From positions 1-64,000 of the forward strand of contig NZ_FQTV01000009.1 of assembly GCF_900128905.1 (NCBI RefSeq): a DNA stretch of 64,000 bases, given 5' to 3'. The stretch comes from Bacteroides luti (GTDB lineage: Bacteria; Bacteroidota; Bacteroidia; Bacteroidales; Bacteroidaceae). The first letter of the stretch is position 1; every line of letters begins with the position of its first letter. The notes under the pieces were generated by a model that did no database searches, was not told the DNA's origin, and was given only the letters and a program-made list of their open reading frames with translations. Both the position numbers and the translations under genes were made by a program. Of this stretch, positions 52,011 to 61,275 are shown piece by piece.

Positions 52011-53864
52011 CTATTTAGTAGACTGATCAATAACTTTGATTTTTTCTAATGTAAGTTCAAGATCGGACTTTAATTTCTCAACTTTTCTATTCAATTCTGT
52101 AACCAGACTATTACCTTTCTTTGAAGAAGAAGTCAGGAATCCAAGATTGTTTTCGTAAGTCTTTATTTCGTTCTTCATTGATTCGTAAGCACGAACCAGT
52201 TTTTCGCGTTCACGATAAAGAGTTTGAGCACCGCCCTTTTCACCTTGTCCCGCTACGTTACTGATATTTGTTTTAAAATTATTCAGCTTTCTGTTTGTAG
52301 CACTTACATTTAAACGATCGAATTGTTTATCAACTAAATCATGGAACTGCTTATAAAGCTTATCCTTTTCTTTAAAAGGAACATGACCAATTGCATTCCA
52401 TTCCTTAATAGTTTCACGAACAAGATTACTTGCTTCGCTAGCTTCCAGGCTTTCGTCGATTGTTGTCAATTTCTCAATAAGTGCTTTCTTCTTTTGCAAG
52501 TTTTCAACCTCAATAGAATGTAGAGAAGATGTTGCCTTATTTTTCTGTTCAAAGAAATAATCGCAAGCTTCAATAAAACGTTTCCAGATTGGATCTGAAT
52601 ATTTTTTAGATACAGGACCAATAGTTTTCCATTCTTTCTGAAGTTTAGTGAGAATATCTGAAGTTTCTTTCCAGTCAGTACTATCTTTAAGAGCTTCAAC
52701 TTTTTCACATAGCGCTTTCTTCTTTTCCAGATTTTCGTTCATTTCTTCTTTAATCTTCTTGAAGAATTCACCTTTCTTTTTAAAGAAGTCGTCGCAAGCT
52801 GCACGGAATCTTTCGAAGATCTTAACGTTCATTTTCTGTGGAGCAAAACCGATAGTTTTCCATTTGTTTTGCAGCGCAATGATTTCCTGAGTCTTCTTTT
52901 CCCAGGCATTGAAAGAGTTTAATTCATTATATTCTGTGGCTTCAACGATTTCGCAAATAACAGTTTTTTCATCCAGGTTTCGTTGTTCTACTTCCTTTAA
53001 TGCTTCAAAATGTTGTTGGTGGCGACGATTTACTTCAGTAGAAGCATTTTTGAATCGTGCCCATATTTCGTCGCGAAGTTCCTTAGCAACAGGACCTGTA
53101 TCGCGAAATTCCTGATGTAGCTTTTGTAATTGGTGAAATGCAGAAACAACATCCGCTTCATTAGCTAATCTTTCTGCAGCTTCACAAAGTTTTGTTTTAA
53201 TTTCAAGATTCTTTTTGAAGTCGTAATCTCTGAATTCATTATTAATCTTAATTATATCGTAGAATTTCTCAACGTATACCTGATAATTTTTCCAAAGTTC
53301 GTTAACTTTAGCTTGAGGTACTAATTTAATTTCGTTCCACTCTTGCTGAAGTTTCTTGAAATCATTGTATGCTTTGTTTACATCTTCAGGATAATTGACT
53401 AGCTCTTTAAGCTTCTCAATAATACCTAATTTAGTCTGTAGGTTTTCTTCTTTTTGTTTTTCCAGTTCAGCGTTAAATGTGCTTCTCTTTTCTTTGATAG
53501 CGGTCATTATAGATTTAAATTCAGCTTCGTCGTTGTCTGCTGCAGGAACAAATGATTCTTCTGTGCCGCCTTCTTCTATAAATTTCTTTTTTGCTGATTC
53601 TTGTTCAATCTTGTGGAGTTTGTAGAAAGTCTGTTTAAGGGAGTCTAACTCTTGCTTGTGAGTGCTTTCAGCATTTGCAGAAAGTTCCTTTAGTCTTTCA
53701 ATTACTTCCAGTTTTGACTGCAAGTTAGCAGCCGCCGACATGTTTACTTCTGTAGTTTCCTCTGGAGTTTCTTCGGTAACAACCTCAGAAACCTCGGGAA
53801 CATTCTTTTCTTCTTCTAATTTTCCTTCTTCTAAAGGTAGATTAGTGTCCTGAGTGTCCATCAT
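52011..53864 (-). CDS. DUF349 repeat protein
   Basis: A 617-residue, highly charged, helical protein with five DUF349 units, each ending in a W-x-x-x-G-x-x-P type turn: WNEIKLVPQ, FRDTGPVAK, WKTIGFAPQ, WKTIGPVSK and WNAIGHVPF. The N-terminal 50 residues are acidic (VTEETPEETTEVN). There is no signal peptide, so it should be cytoplasmic, forming long helical bundles. DUF349 proteins lack a settled function; some relatives have been tied to DNA repair or to regulation in other phyla. It stands alone, with a terminator just downstream; mgtE ends 140 bp upstream. Confidence 0.9.
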   Translation of the reverse strand: MMDTQDTNLPLEEGKLEEEKNVPEVSEVVTEETPEETTEVNMSAAANLQSKLEVIERLKELSANAESTHKQELDSLKQTFYKLHKIEQESAKKKFIEEGGTEESFVPAADNDEAEFKSIMTAIKEKRSTFNAELEKQKEENLQTKLGIIEKLKELVNYPEDVNKAYNDFKKLQQEWNEIKLVPQAKVNELWKNYQVYVEKFYDIIKINNEFRDYDFKKNLEIKTKLCEAAERLANEADVVSAFHQLQKLHQEFRDTGPVAKELRDEIWARFKNASTEVNRRHQQHFEALKEVEQRNLDEKTVICEIVEATEYNELNSFNAWEKKTQEIIALQNKWKTIGFAPQKMNVKIFERFRAACDDFFKKKGEFFKKIKEEMNENLEKKKALCEKVEALKDSTDWKETSDILTKLQKEWKTIGPVSKKYSDPIWKRFIEACDYFFEQKNKATSSLHSIEVENLQKKKALIEKLTTIDESLEASEASNLVRETIKEWNAIGHVPFKEKDKLYKQFHDLVDKQFDRLNVSATNRKLNNFKTNISNVAGQGEKGGAQTLYREREKLVRAYESMKNEIKTYENNLGFLTSSSKKGNSLVTELNRKVEKLKSDLELTLEKIKVIDQSTK

Positions 53865-54004
53865 TTGTTCAATCGTTTTTAGGTATAGGATTTAGTCCCT
53901 TTATTACATTAATTCACAAATTAATAAAATAATTTCTTCATTTTCTAATGTTTGGGCATATTTTTTATTCTAAAATCTTACATTCGTAGAATATCAGATC
54001 AATT

Positions 54005-55345
54005 TTATGATAATAGAACGGTTATGCTCATATAAAGTAACATACCGATAATATCATTTGTGATAGATATAAAAGGACCGGTTGCAATAGCCGGATCTAT
54101 CTTTAATTTCTCTAGTGTCATTGGGACTAGTGTGCCAAAAATAGATGCAAACATTACAACTGCAAATAAGCTGATCGATACTGAATAAGTAACTGTTGCA
54201 GCTCCGCCGAAACGAATAAAATTATAGATATACACTAACAGTGAAATGATTGTGGCGTTGATTAATGCCACAACAGATTCTTTCGCGACTTGTTTGAAGG
54301 TCTTTTCAACATCCAATGAATTATTTGCAATACCTTGTACAACGATAGCAGATGACTGCGTTCCTACATTTCCACCTGTTCCACCAATTAATGGAATATA
54401 AAGTGCCATTTCGGGATGTGCAGCAAAAGTTTCTCCAAAATTTCCTAATATCATTGAATTTCCAATACCACCTATCATGCCGATAAGTAGCCAGGGAAGT
54501 CGGGCAGTAGTTTGCCGTGCAACATTATCATCTGTTTCAACATCCTGAGAAAGACCGGATGCTAATTGATAGTCTCTTTCGGCTTGTTCACGTACTTCGT
54601 CCATTACGTCATCAACCGTGATTCGCCCAACTAAACGTCCGATGCTATCAACCACAGGAACAGCTACGAGGTCATATTTTTCAATGGTTTGAACAACCTC
54701 TTCAATAGATGTATTCACATGAACAGAAATAGGATCTTTCTTCATCACGTGCTTAACCTTTGAAACAGATGGACTGGTTATCATCTTCTTAAGAGGGAAT
54801 ACTCCGCGCAGTCGTTCATCGTCGTCTACTACATATACGTAGTATATCTCATCCATTTCTTCTGCTTGCTGACGCATCTCTTTCAAACATTCGGGCATAC
54901 TCCAGTTTTCGTTTACGATAACCATTTCTGTACCCATTAGCCCACCGGCTGTATCTTCATCATATTTTAGCAGATCAACAATATCACCGGCTTGCTCAAT
55001 ATCTTCTATATGAGAGATGATTTCTTCCTGTTTTTCCTCATCCATTTCACGAATCAAGTCTACCGCATCATCGGTATCCATGTAGTCAACGAAACGTTTG
55101 GCAATAGTTTCGGATGGAAGTATTTCCAGAAAGTCTTTCCGCACATCTTCGTCCATTTCAACAAGGACATCAGCGGCGGTTTCATTATCTAGTAAAAGAT
55201 AGACAAAGCGTGCATCTTCAGGACTAAGTTCATTGCATAGTTCTGCTATATCGGCTGGGTGGAGATCGGATAGAAGCTCCTTAACCTTATCCGAGTCTTT
55301 CAGCTCTATGAGTTCCTTTACATTTTCGATATATTTTTCATCCAT
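54005..55345 (-). CDS. mgtE: Magnesium transporter MgtE
   Basis: Magnesium channel of 446 residues. An N-terminal superhelical MgtE_N domain (SDLHPADIAELCNELSPEDA) is followed by two CBS domains (about 130-255) that sense cytoplasmic magnesium, a plug helix, and five membrane spans in the C-terminal part. The pore sequence is seen in LIGGTGGNVGTQSSAIVVQG and in the ATGPFISITNDIIG segment. It lies 24 bp after rsmA on the same strand and is probably co-transcribed with it. No M-box riboswitch would be expected or is seen in so short a gap. Confidence 0.96.
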   Translation of the reverse strand: MDEKYIENVKELIELKDSDKVKELLSDLHPADIAELCNELSPEDARFVYLLLDNETAADVLVEMDEDVRKDFLEILPSETIAKRFVDYMDTDDAVDLIREMDEEKQEEIISHIEDIEQAGDIVDLLKYDEDTAGGLMGTEMVIVNENWSMPECLKEMRQQAEEMDEIYYVYVVDDDERLRGVFPLKKMITSPSVSKVKHVMKKDPISVHVNTSIEEVVQTIEKYDLVAVPVVDSIGRLVGRITVDDVMDEVREQAERDYQLASGLSQDVETDDNVARQTTARLPWLLIGMIGGIGNSMILGNFGETFAAHPEMALYIPLIGGTGGNVGTQSSAIVVQGIANNSLDVEKTFKQVAKESVVALINATIISLLVYIYNFIRFGGAATVTYSVSISLFAVVMFASIFGTLVPMTLEKLKIDPAIATGPFISITNDIIGMLLYMSITVLLS

Positions 55346-55369
55346 GACTAGAACTAGTAAAAATGTGTT

Positions 55370-56176
55370 TTATTCACTAACTCTACTTTTTTGTTCAGCC
55401 AATGCTTTTTCAACATTGTTTGTTAAACTGATAAATTCGGCTACAGAAAGTTGTTCGGGACGCTTATTAAATAGAACATCTTCGCAAAGCGGACAATCTT
55501 TTCCTAATATTGGTTTTATTGAGTTTCTTAAAGTTTTTCTGCGCTGATTAAATGTTGTTTTCACTACCAGCTTAAACAGTTTCTCATCACAACCAAGTTC
55601 CTGAGCCTCATTACGAGTCATCCGGATTACTGCACTTTTTACTTTGGGAGGAGGGTTGAACACTTTTTCGCTAACAGTAAATAAGTATTCTACATTATAC
55701 CATGCTTGTATAAGCACACTTAGAATACCATAAGTTTTACTACCTGGGCCTGCAGCAATTCTTTCGGCAACCTCTTTTTGAATCATTCCCGTACAACAAG
55801 GAATAAGGTTCTTGTTATCAAGCATTTTAAAGAATATCTGACTTGATATGTTATATGGATAGTTACCAGTCAACACAAATGGTTTTCCCTCAAATACTCT
55901 TTCAAGATTCATCTTCAGAAAATCATCTTCAATAATATGATCTTCCAGAGAAGGAAATTCTTCACGAAGGTATGCTACAGATTCGAAGTCAACTTCTACA
56001 ACTTTAACAAGTCGTTGCTTATTAACTAAAAACTGAGTGAGAACTCCCATACCCGGTCCCACTTCTAATACCGGAAGTTCAGGTACGGCATCTACCGTAT
56101 CTGCAATATCTTGAGCTATCTTTAAATCTTTCAGGAAATGTTGCCCGAGGAATTTCTTTGGTTTTACTGCTCTCAT
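55370..56176 (-). CDS. rsmA: 16S rRNA (adenine(1518)-N(6)/adenine(1519)-N(6))-dimethyltransferase
   Basis: KsgA-type enzyme of 268 residues that dimethylates two adjacent adenines at the end of 16S rRNA. Signatures: KKFLGQHFLKD at the N-terminus, the SAM motif VLEVGPGMGVLTQFL, the catalytic motif TGNYPYNISSQI and FNPPPKVKSAVIRM. Length is normal. TACCTTTG on the minus strand at 56240-56247 is a likely -7 element; it lies 8 bp from the -7 element of the divergent gene. mgtE follows 24 bp downstream. Confidence 0.97.
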   Translation of the reverse strand: MRAVKPKKFLGQHFLKDLKIAQDIADTVDAVPELPVLEVGPGMGVLTQFLVNKQRLVKVVEVDFESVAYLREEFPSLEDHIIEDDFLKMNLERVFEGKPFVLTGNYPYNISSQIFFKMLDNKNLIPCCTGMIQKEVAERIAAGPGSKTYGILSVLIQAWYNVEYLFTVSEKVFNPPPKVKSAVIRMTRNEAQELGCDEKLFKLVVKTTFNQRRKTLRNSIKPILGKDCPLCEDVLFNKRPEQLSVAEFISLTNNVEKALAEQKSRVSE

Positions 56177-56224
56177 TCTGTTAATTTTATTGTTTATTCG
56201 TTCGCTCTTTTAGATATAACCTAT

Positions 56225-56247
56225 TATCTTTGCAGCTTGCAAAGGTA
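56225..56247. promoter_or_regulatory. Two facing -7 elements between rsmA and the YbhN-like gene
   Basis: TATCTTTG on the plus strand (56225-56232) and TACCTTTG on the minus strand (56240-56247) both fit TAnnTTTG, separated by 7 bp. Neither has a clear TTTG 19 bp upstream. Together they would give overlapping transcripts, so only one could easily be occupied at a time. Confidence 0.5.
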
Positions 56248-56274
56248 TTAATAATAATCCATTTATTTATAATT

Positions 56275-57270
56275 TTGGGAACACCTGCGTTTAAAAATAT
56301 AGTAAAAAAGACAATTCAAATCGCTTTACCTATAGTCTTAGGCGGTTTTATCTTAGTCTGGGTCTATCGGGATTTTGATTTCTCGAAAGTTGGCCATGTT
56401 CTTTTGCATGAGATGAATTATTGGTGGATGTTAGTTTCACTGGTCTTTGGTATCTTAAGCCATGTTTTTCGTGGTTGGAGATGGAAACAAACATTGGAGC
56501 CGCTCGAAGCATATCCAAAATCGAGTAACTGTGTAAATGCAATTTTTATATCGTATGCTGCCAATTTGGTTTTGCCACGTGTAGGAGAAGTATCCAGATG
56601 TACTATTCTTACCAAGTATGATGGTATATCTTTTTCTAAATCTTTGGGCACGGTTGTTACAGAACGATTAATAGACACAATAATGGTTGTGGCTATAACA
56701 GGAATGACTTTAGTCTTTCAACTTGGTATCTTTAAAAGCTTCTTTGCTCAAACAGGAACAAATTTAGATTCAATAGAGCTTTTGTTTACTACACCTAAAT
56801 TTTATATTATACTGCTCTGTGTTATTGGTGTTATCGTCTTGCTTTATCATTTAATGAAGCTACTCTCATTTTTTGAGAAAGTGAAAGGTATAGCATTGAA
56901 TGTGTGGGAAGGAATTTTAACCTTGAAGCATGTAAAGAATATGCCTCTTTTTATTCTATATACTTTCCTTATCTGGTTTAGCTATTTTATGGAATTCTAT
57001 CTAACATTCTACTGCTTCGACTTTTCTTCGAACTTAGGTGTAATGGCTGGATTGGTGTTATTTGCTGCTGGAAGTGTAGCAGTAGTTGTTCCTACTCCTA
57101 ATGGTGCAGGTCCGTGGCACTTTGCAATAATTTCAATGATGGTTCTTTATGGAGTTGATCCTACAAATGCAGGAATATTTGCTTTAATTAAGCATGGAAT
57201 ACAAACTTTATTATTAGTTTTGTTAGGAATATATGGATTAGCGGCTTTGCCGTTCACAAATAAAAAATAA
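56275..57270 (+). CDS. YbhN/UPF0104-like membrane protein (lysylphosphatidylglycerol synthase TM region)
   Basis: A polytopic protein of about 331 residues with some eight hydrophobic spans. It resembles the transmembrane part of MprF and the UPF0104/YbhN family; the C-terminal segment PTPNGAGPWHFAIISMMVLYGV is characteristic. It probably moves or flips a lipid or lipid-linked intermediate; the substrate is unknown. The reading frame opens with a TTG at 56230, but that codon is part of the TATCTTTG promoter element, so it cannot be translated; the TTG at 56275 (GTPAFKNIVKKT follows) is the next plausible start. pepD follows 6 bp later. Confidence 0.85.
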   Translation: MGTPAFKNIVKKTIQIALPIVLGGFILVWVYRDFDFSKVGHVLLHEMNYWWMLVSLVFGILSHVFRGWRWKQTLEPLEAYPKSSNCVNAIFISYAANLVLPRVGEVSRCTILTKYDGISFSKSLGTVVTERLIDTIMVVAITGMTLVFQLGIFKSFFAQTGTNLDSIELLFTTPKFYIILLCVIGVIVLLYHLMKLLSFFEKVKGIALNVWEGILTLKHVKNMPLFILYTFLIWFSYFMEFYLTFYCFDFSSNLGVMAGLVLFAAGSVAVVVPTPNGAGPWHFAIISMMVLYGVDPTNAGIFALIKHGIQTLLLVLLGIYGLAALPFTNKK

Positions 57271-57276
57271 AATTAT

Positions 57277-58737
57277 ATGAAAACAATTCAATCATTGGCT
57301 CCCGAAGCAGTATGGAAGAATTTCTACTCATTAACAAGAGTGCCTCGTCCTTCTGGATTTATGAAGCCTATTACAGAATTTTTATTAAACTTCGGAAAGA
57401 GTTTAAATCTGGAATCGTTTACCGATGAGGTTGGAAATGTCATTATAAGAAAGCCGGCTACCCCGGGTATGGAAAATCGCAAAGGTGTTATTCTTCAAGC
57501 GCACATGGATATGGTTCCTCAGAAGAATAACGATACAGTACACGATTTTGAGAAAGATCCTATTGAAACTTATATAGATGGAGATTGGGTAAAAGCAAAA
57601 GGAACTACACTAGGTGCGGACAATGGAATGGGCGTTGCTGCAATCATGGCTGTACTGGAGGATAATACATTGAAACATGGTCCACTCGAAGCATTGATTA
57701 CTGTAGATGAAGAAACTGGAATGTTTGGAGCCTTTGGCTTGAAAAAGGAATCAATTAATGGTGAAATCCTTTTGAATCTTGATTCAGAAGAAGAAGGTGA
57801 ACTTTACATTGGTTGTGCCGGTGGCGAAGATGTAACTGCTACTTTCCAATATAAAGAGGTAGAACCAGAAGATGGTGATATTGCTATCAAAATAAACCTA
57901 AAAGGTTTACGTGGTGGTCACTCTGGCCTGGAAATAAATAAAGGACGTGCAAATGCCAATAAATTAATGGTTCGTTTTCTTCGTGAAGCTGTTGCTTCTT
58001 ATGAAGCCAGACTTGCTACATGGGAAGGTGGAAATATGCGTAATGCAATTCCACGTGAAGCGCATGTTGTTGTTACAATCCCTGCAGAAAACGAAGAAGA
58101 ACTGATTGACCTTGTACAGTATTGTGAAAATCTTTATAACGAAGAGTATGCGGGACTTGAAGAAAAGATCAGCTTCAAGGCCGAAAAAGTAGATATGCCA
58201 AAAGGACTTGTTCCTGAAGAAATTCAAGATGATATTATCAATTCCATTTTTGCTTGTCAGAATGGTGTAATGAGAAACATCCCTTCTATTCCGGATACAG
58301 TAGAAACATCTTCAAATCTTGCAATTGTAAAGGTTGTAGATGGAGTGGGAGAGGTGAAGATCCTTGCCAGAAGTGCTTCCGACTCAATGAAGGAATATCT
58401 TACAACAAGCATTGAATGTTGTTTTAATATGGCTGGAGCCAAAGTAGAGATGTCTGGTGCTTATTCAGGATGGGATCCGGATGTGAATTCTCCTATTCTG
58501 CATGCAATGAAAGCTTCATATAAATCACAGTTTGGTGAAGAAGCAAAGGTGAAGGTTATTCATGCCGGTTTGGAATGTGGTATTATTGGTGCAAATATCC
58601 CAGGATTGGATATGATATCTTTCGGACCAACACTGCAGTCTCCTCACTCACCAGATGAATGTGTTTATATTCCTTCTGTGAAGAAATTCTATGATTTTCT
58701 TATTGCTACTCTTGAACAAACACCTGTGAAAGAATAA
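57277..58737 (+). CDS. pepD: Aminoacyl-histidine dipeptidase (cytosol non-specific dipeptidase)
   Basis: M20-family dinuclear zinc dipeptidase of 486 residues (PepD type). Metal and catalytic residues are visible: H76 and D78 in QAHMDMVPQ, D115 in GADNGMG, and the glutamates E145/E146 in TVDEETGMFGA. It cleaves Xaa-His and many other dipeptides in the cytoplasm. The PepD length with the inserted lid domain distinguishes it from PepT and ArgE. It lies 6 bp after the YbhN-like gene and is closed by the hairpin at 58765-58791. Confidence 0.96.
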   Translation: MKTIQSLAPEAVWKNFYSLTRVPRPSGFMKPITEFLLNFGKSLNLESFTDEVGNVIIRKPATPGMENRKGVILQAHMDMVPQKNNDTVHDFEKDPIETYIDGDWVKAKGTTLGADNGMGVAAIMAVLEDNTLKHGPLEALITVDEETGMFGAFGLKKESINGEILLNLDSEEEGELYIGCAGGEDVTATFQYKEVEPEDGDIAIKINLKGLRGGHSGLEINKGRANANKLMVRFLREAVASYEARLATWEGGNMRNAIPREAHVVVTIPAENEEELIDLVQYCENLYNEEYAGLEEKISFKAEKVDMPKGLVPEEIQDDIINSIFACQNGVMRNIPSIPDTVETSSNLAIVKVVDGVGEVKILARSASDSMKEYLTTSIECCFNMAGAKVEMSGAYSGWDPDVNSPILHAMKASYKSQFGEEAKVKVIHAGLECGIIGANIPGLDMISFGPTLQSPHSPDECVYIPSVKKFYDFLIATLEQTPVKE

Positions 58738-58764
58738 GATGCTATTTTAACAATAAATATGTAG

Positions 58765-58791
58765 TGCGGTATAGAGATAATCTGTACCGCA
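58765..58791 (+). terminator. pepD terminator
   Basis: TGCGGTA (58765-58771) and TACCGCA (58785-58791) form a 7-bp stem with a 13-base loop, followed by a run of seven T residues. Confidence 0.82.
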
Positions 58792-58873
58792 TTTTTTTAT
58801 TATTATACTTCTTATGGTTTTACTTAAAATACCAGGCTATCTATATTTTATATAAAGAATATCGATTTACAGT

Positions 58874-59599
58874 CTATTCCATCTTTCTAAGTCGAACATC
58901 AATAGAAGTGTCCTTCAGCTCTTCCTTTATCTTTTTTACATCTGTATTACCAAAATGATAAGGATAAAGAACTTTCGGCAAGAACATTTTTGCAGCATGT
59001 ACAGCTTCAGCAACAGTCATTGTGTAAGGTTGATTCACAGGAAGAAACGCTATATCAATATTTTTAAGTTCCTTCATTTCGGGAATATCTTCCGTATCAC
59101 CAGCAATATAGATGCGTAACCCATCAATAGTTAGTATATAGCCATTATCCCGATTGCGGGGATGAAACATCTCTCTGCCCGGTGTTGTGTTATAAGCTGG
59201 AACTGCTTCAACTTTTATATTGCCGAAGATCTCTTTTTTATCCCCATTATTCATGATTGTTCCTTTTCCAAGTTTTTTCTGACTGGAGGCATTTAGAATT
59301 ACAGTTGTTTCCTTTTTACTCAACATGTCAATGGCTTTAGCATCAAGATGATCTCCATGTTCATGAGTAATCAAGATAATATCGGCCTTAGGAAACTTTG
59401 AATAATCGGCATATTCAGATACGGGGTCTACCTGAATGGTATGCTTGTTATAAGTGAGCATAAGACTGCCATGCTTAATAAAAGTGATAATAACCTCCTT
59501 TTTACTTTTAGTCTTAAAAGTATCAGTATCAAACGAACCTGCTAATGCAAACTCAGCAGATAGTATTCCAAGCACAAGCATTAAATATTTAAGTTTCAT
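58874..59599 (-). CDS. Metallo-beta-lactamase-fold hydrolase (exported)
   Basis: A 241-residue protein started at the ATG at 59599 (MKLKYLMLVLGILSAEF), which exposes a signal peptide; the ATG at 59629 would overlap the SDR gene and spoil it. The metal site HEHGDHLD gives H79, H81, D83 and H84, and a later IAGDTEDIPE supplies a second metal aspartate, with PYHFGN near the end. It resembles the UlaG/YtnP-like branch of the superfamily; substrate unknown. It should act in the periplasm. It lies 26 bp after the SDR gene in a three-gene leftward unit. Confidence 0.9.
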   Translation of the reverse strand: MKLKYLMLVLGILSAEFALAGSFDTDTFKTKSKKEVIITFIKHGSLMLTYNKHTIQVDPVSEYADYSKFPKADIILITHEHGDHLDAKAIDMLSKKETTVILNASSQKKLGKGTIMNNGDKKEIFGNIKVEAVPAYNTTPGREMFHPRNRDNGYILTIDGLRIYIAGDTEDIPEMKELKNIDIAFLPVNQPYTMTVAEAVHAAKMFLPKVLYPYHFGNTDVKKIKEELKDTSIDVRLRKME

Positions 59600-59625
59600 A
59601 CTATAAAGTTTTAAATGGCAAATTA

Positions 59626-60441
59626 TCATTTAATATCATAAAAACTACGAAGTATAAATTGAATAACCTTATTAGGTAAATAGCTTTTGACACGAGCAAA
59701 TAAGATTTGTTCCAAAGGACCTACCAATGTACGGAAAGAAGGTTTTTTCTTTTCAACAAGCTTACATATTGCTTTTCCTAATAATACAGGGTTGCTTCCC
59801 TGATTCTCTGCTTTTTCAATCAGGGCTAATGCCTTTGCAAATCTTTCTCCATAATCACTGTCATTAAATGTGGCAGTGGAAATATTACGACTGGCGGTGA
59901 ACCCCGTCTTAAAGTCACCAGGTTCTACCAAACATATTTTGATGTTAAACGGATGTAATTCCAGAGCTAAAGCCTCACTGTATCCTTCTATTGCAAATTT
60001 AGATGCAGAATAAAAGCCTTGATAGGGAACAGCCATTATGCCCGCAATAGAACTGAGATTTATAATTTTTCCTTTTTGAGCTTTACGCATAAGTGGAAGA
60101 ACTGCTTTGCACATATTAACTACACCAAAGAAATTTGTATCCATTTGCAGAGCTACTTCCTCTTTAGTCGCTAATTCCAGGGCACCTCCAATTCCCATTC
60201 CTGCATTGTTAATAAGTACATCTATTCGCCCATGTTTCGAATAGATTTGATTAACTGCTTGTTCAATAGAAGAAGGATCTGTTACATCAACAACAAGCAT
60301 TGTTACTTTTCCCGAACTTTCAGTTTGTTTTCGGCTTGTTCCATAGACAATATGTCCACGTTCAGCCAACATTTGTGCACTTATTTTTCCAAAACCAGAA
60401 GAAGCTCCTGTAATAAGTATAACTTGTTGTTGCAATTGCAT
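59626..60441 (-). CDS. Short-chain dehydrogenase/reductase
   Basis: Classical SDR of 271 residues. The Rossmann motif TGASSGFG starts at T11, the NNAG motif is at 78-81, the catalytic serine lies in NLSSIAG (S130/S131) and the YxxxK pair is Y144/K148. Such enzymes oxidise or reduce alcohols and ketones with NAD(P); the substrate cannot be read from sequence. It lies between the creatininase-like gene (23 bp upstream) and the metallo-hydrolase gene (26 bp downstream). Confidence 0.93.
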   Translation of the reverse strand: MQLQQQVILITGASSGFGKISAQMLAERGHIVYGTSRKQTESSGKVTMLVVDVTDPSSIEQAVNQIYSKHGRIDVLINNAGMGIGGALELATKEEVALQMDTNFFGVVNMCKAVLPLMRKAQKGKIINLSSIAGIMAVPYQGFYSASKFAIEGYSEALALELHPFNIKICLVEPGDFKTGFTASRNISTATFNDSDYGERFAKALALIEKAENQGSNPVLLGKAICKLVEKKKPSFRTLVGPLEQILFARVKSYLPNKVIQFILRSFYDIK

Positions 60442-60464
60442 ATCAGATATTGTTTAATTTATAT

Positions 60465-61223
60465 TTAATAGAGTTCTTCTTTTCCTACTTCTGCAAATAA
60501 TTTTGCAACGATTGGTATAAGATCATTCAGGTACTTTTCTCCTTTTTCTGCGGTAGCTTTTCGTGGATCACCCACACCGGTATCTTTTGTAGCACGATTC
60601 CAATGCCTTGGTGTCCAACCAACTTTCTTGTTCAATGAAGAAATTGTAAATGGCCGATAATCTCCATCACCTGCCATATTCAGATCAACAAGTTCTGGCT
60701 GCAGATACATCATTACAGATGTTTCCTGCTCTCCGGCATGATCGTCAATTTCAGCTTCGAAATAACCTTTGCATGGTAAAATGGCGTACCAATCCGATTG
60801 TATAATCAGAAAATCAGGATATTCAAAGGCCAAATCACGAATCATATTCTTAAAATTATTACCTCCGTGTCCACTAAAGATTATTAGTTTTCTAATGCCC
60901 TGAGTATGCAAAGAATCAACTACATCTTTTAAAATGGCAAATTGAGTTTCATAGCGTGCATGAATGCAGAAGCTTAATTCCTTCTGACCCGGATTTTGTG
61001 ATCCCAACGATATTGGTGGCATTACCATGCAACGAACACCGTTTTCTTTTAAGGCCAAAGCTGCAGCTTTTACAGCTATCATTCTTGGAGCAATACAATC
61101 AGTGAGGTAAGGCAAATGGTAATTATGAGGTTCTGTTGCTCCCCATGGAAGAATAGCAACGTCATAGCGCAAATCTTTCACAGCACCATAGCAGCTAACT
61201 GAAAGATCTAATTCTTTATTCAT
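60465..61223 (-). CDS. Creatininase family protein
   Basis: A 252-residue metal-dependent amidohydrolase of the creatininase superfamily, seen in ILPWGATEPHNYHLPYLTD at the start, FSGHGGNNFKNMI and DDHAGEQETSVMMYLQPELV, which together hold the usual zinc/manganese ligands. Creatininases act on creatinine; others form formamide-like or pterin/riboflavin-related products (MftE, ArfB). The branch cannot be decided here. It heads the creatininase-SDR-metallohydrolase unit; a minus-strand TATCTTTG lies at 61257-61264. Confidence 0.9.
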   Translation of the reverse strand: MNKELDLSVSCYGAVKDLRYDVAILPWGATEPHNYHLPYLTDCIAPRMIAVKAAALALKENGVRCMVMPPISLGSQNPGQKELSFCIHARYETQFAILKDVVDSLHTQGIRKLIIFSGHGGNNFKNMIRDLAFEYPDFLIIQSDWYAILPCKGYFEAEIDDHAGEQETSVMMYLQPELVDLNMAGDGDYRPFTISSLNKKVGWTPRHWNRATKDTGVGDPRKATAEKGEKYLNDLIPIVAKLFAEVGKEELY

Positions 61224-61275
61224 CTATTTAGTTTTTAAATTATTATCAATTGAAAGCAAAGATAATATTTATAAA

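Noticed and set aside
54005..55345. Magnesium riboswitch controlling mgtE
   Set aside because: mgtE starts only 24 bp after rsmA, leaving no room for a structured leader.
58040..58062. parS-like ATTCCACGTGAAGC inside pepD; also CACGTG words at 20291, 35598, 49705 and 56571
   Set aside because: Each shares only the CACGTG core with a few flanking bases and lies in coding sequence; none approaches the full 16-bp parS palindrome.
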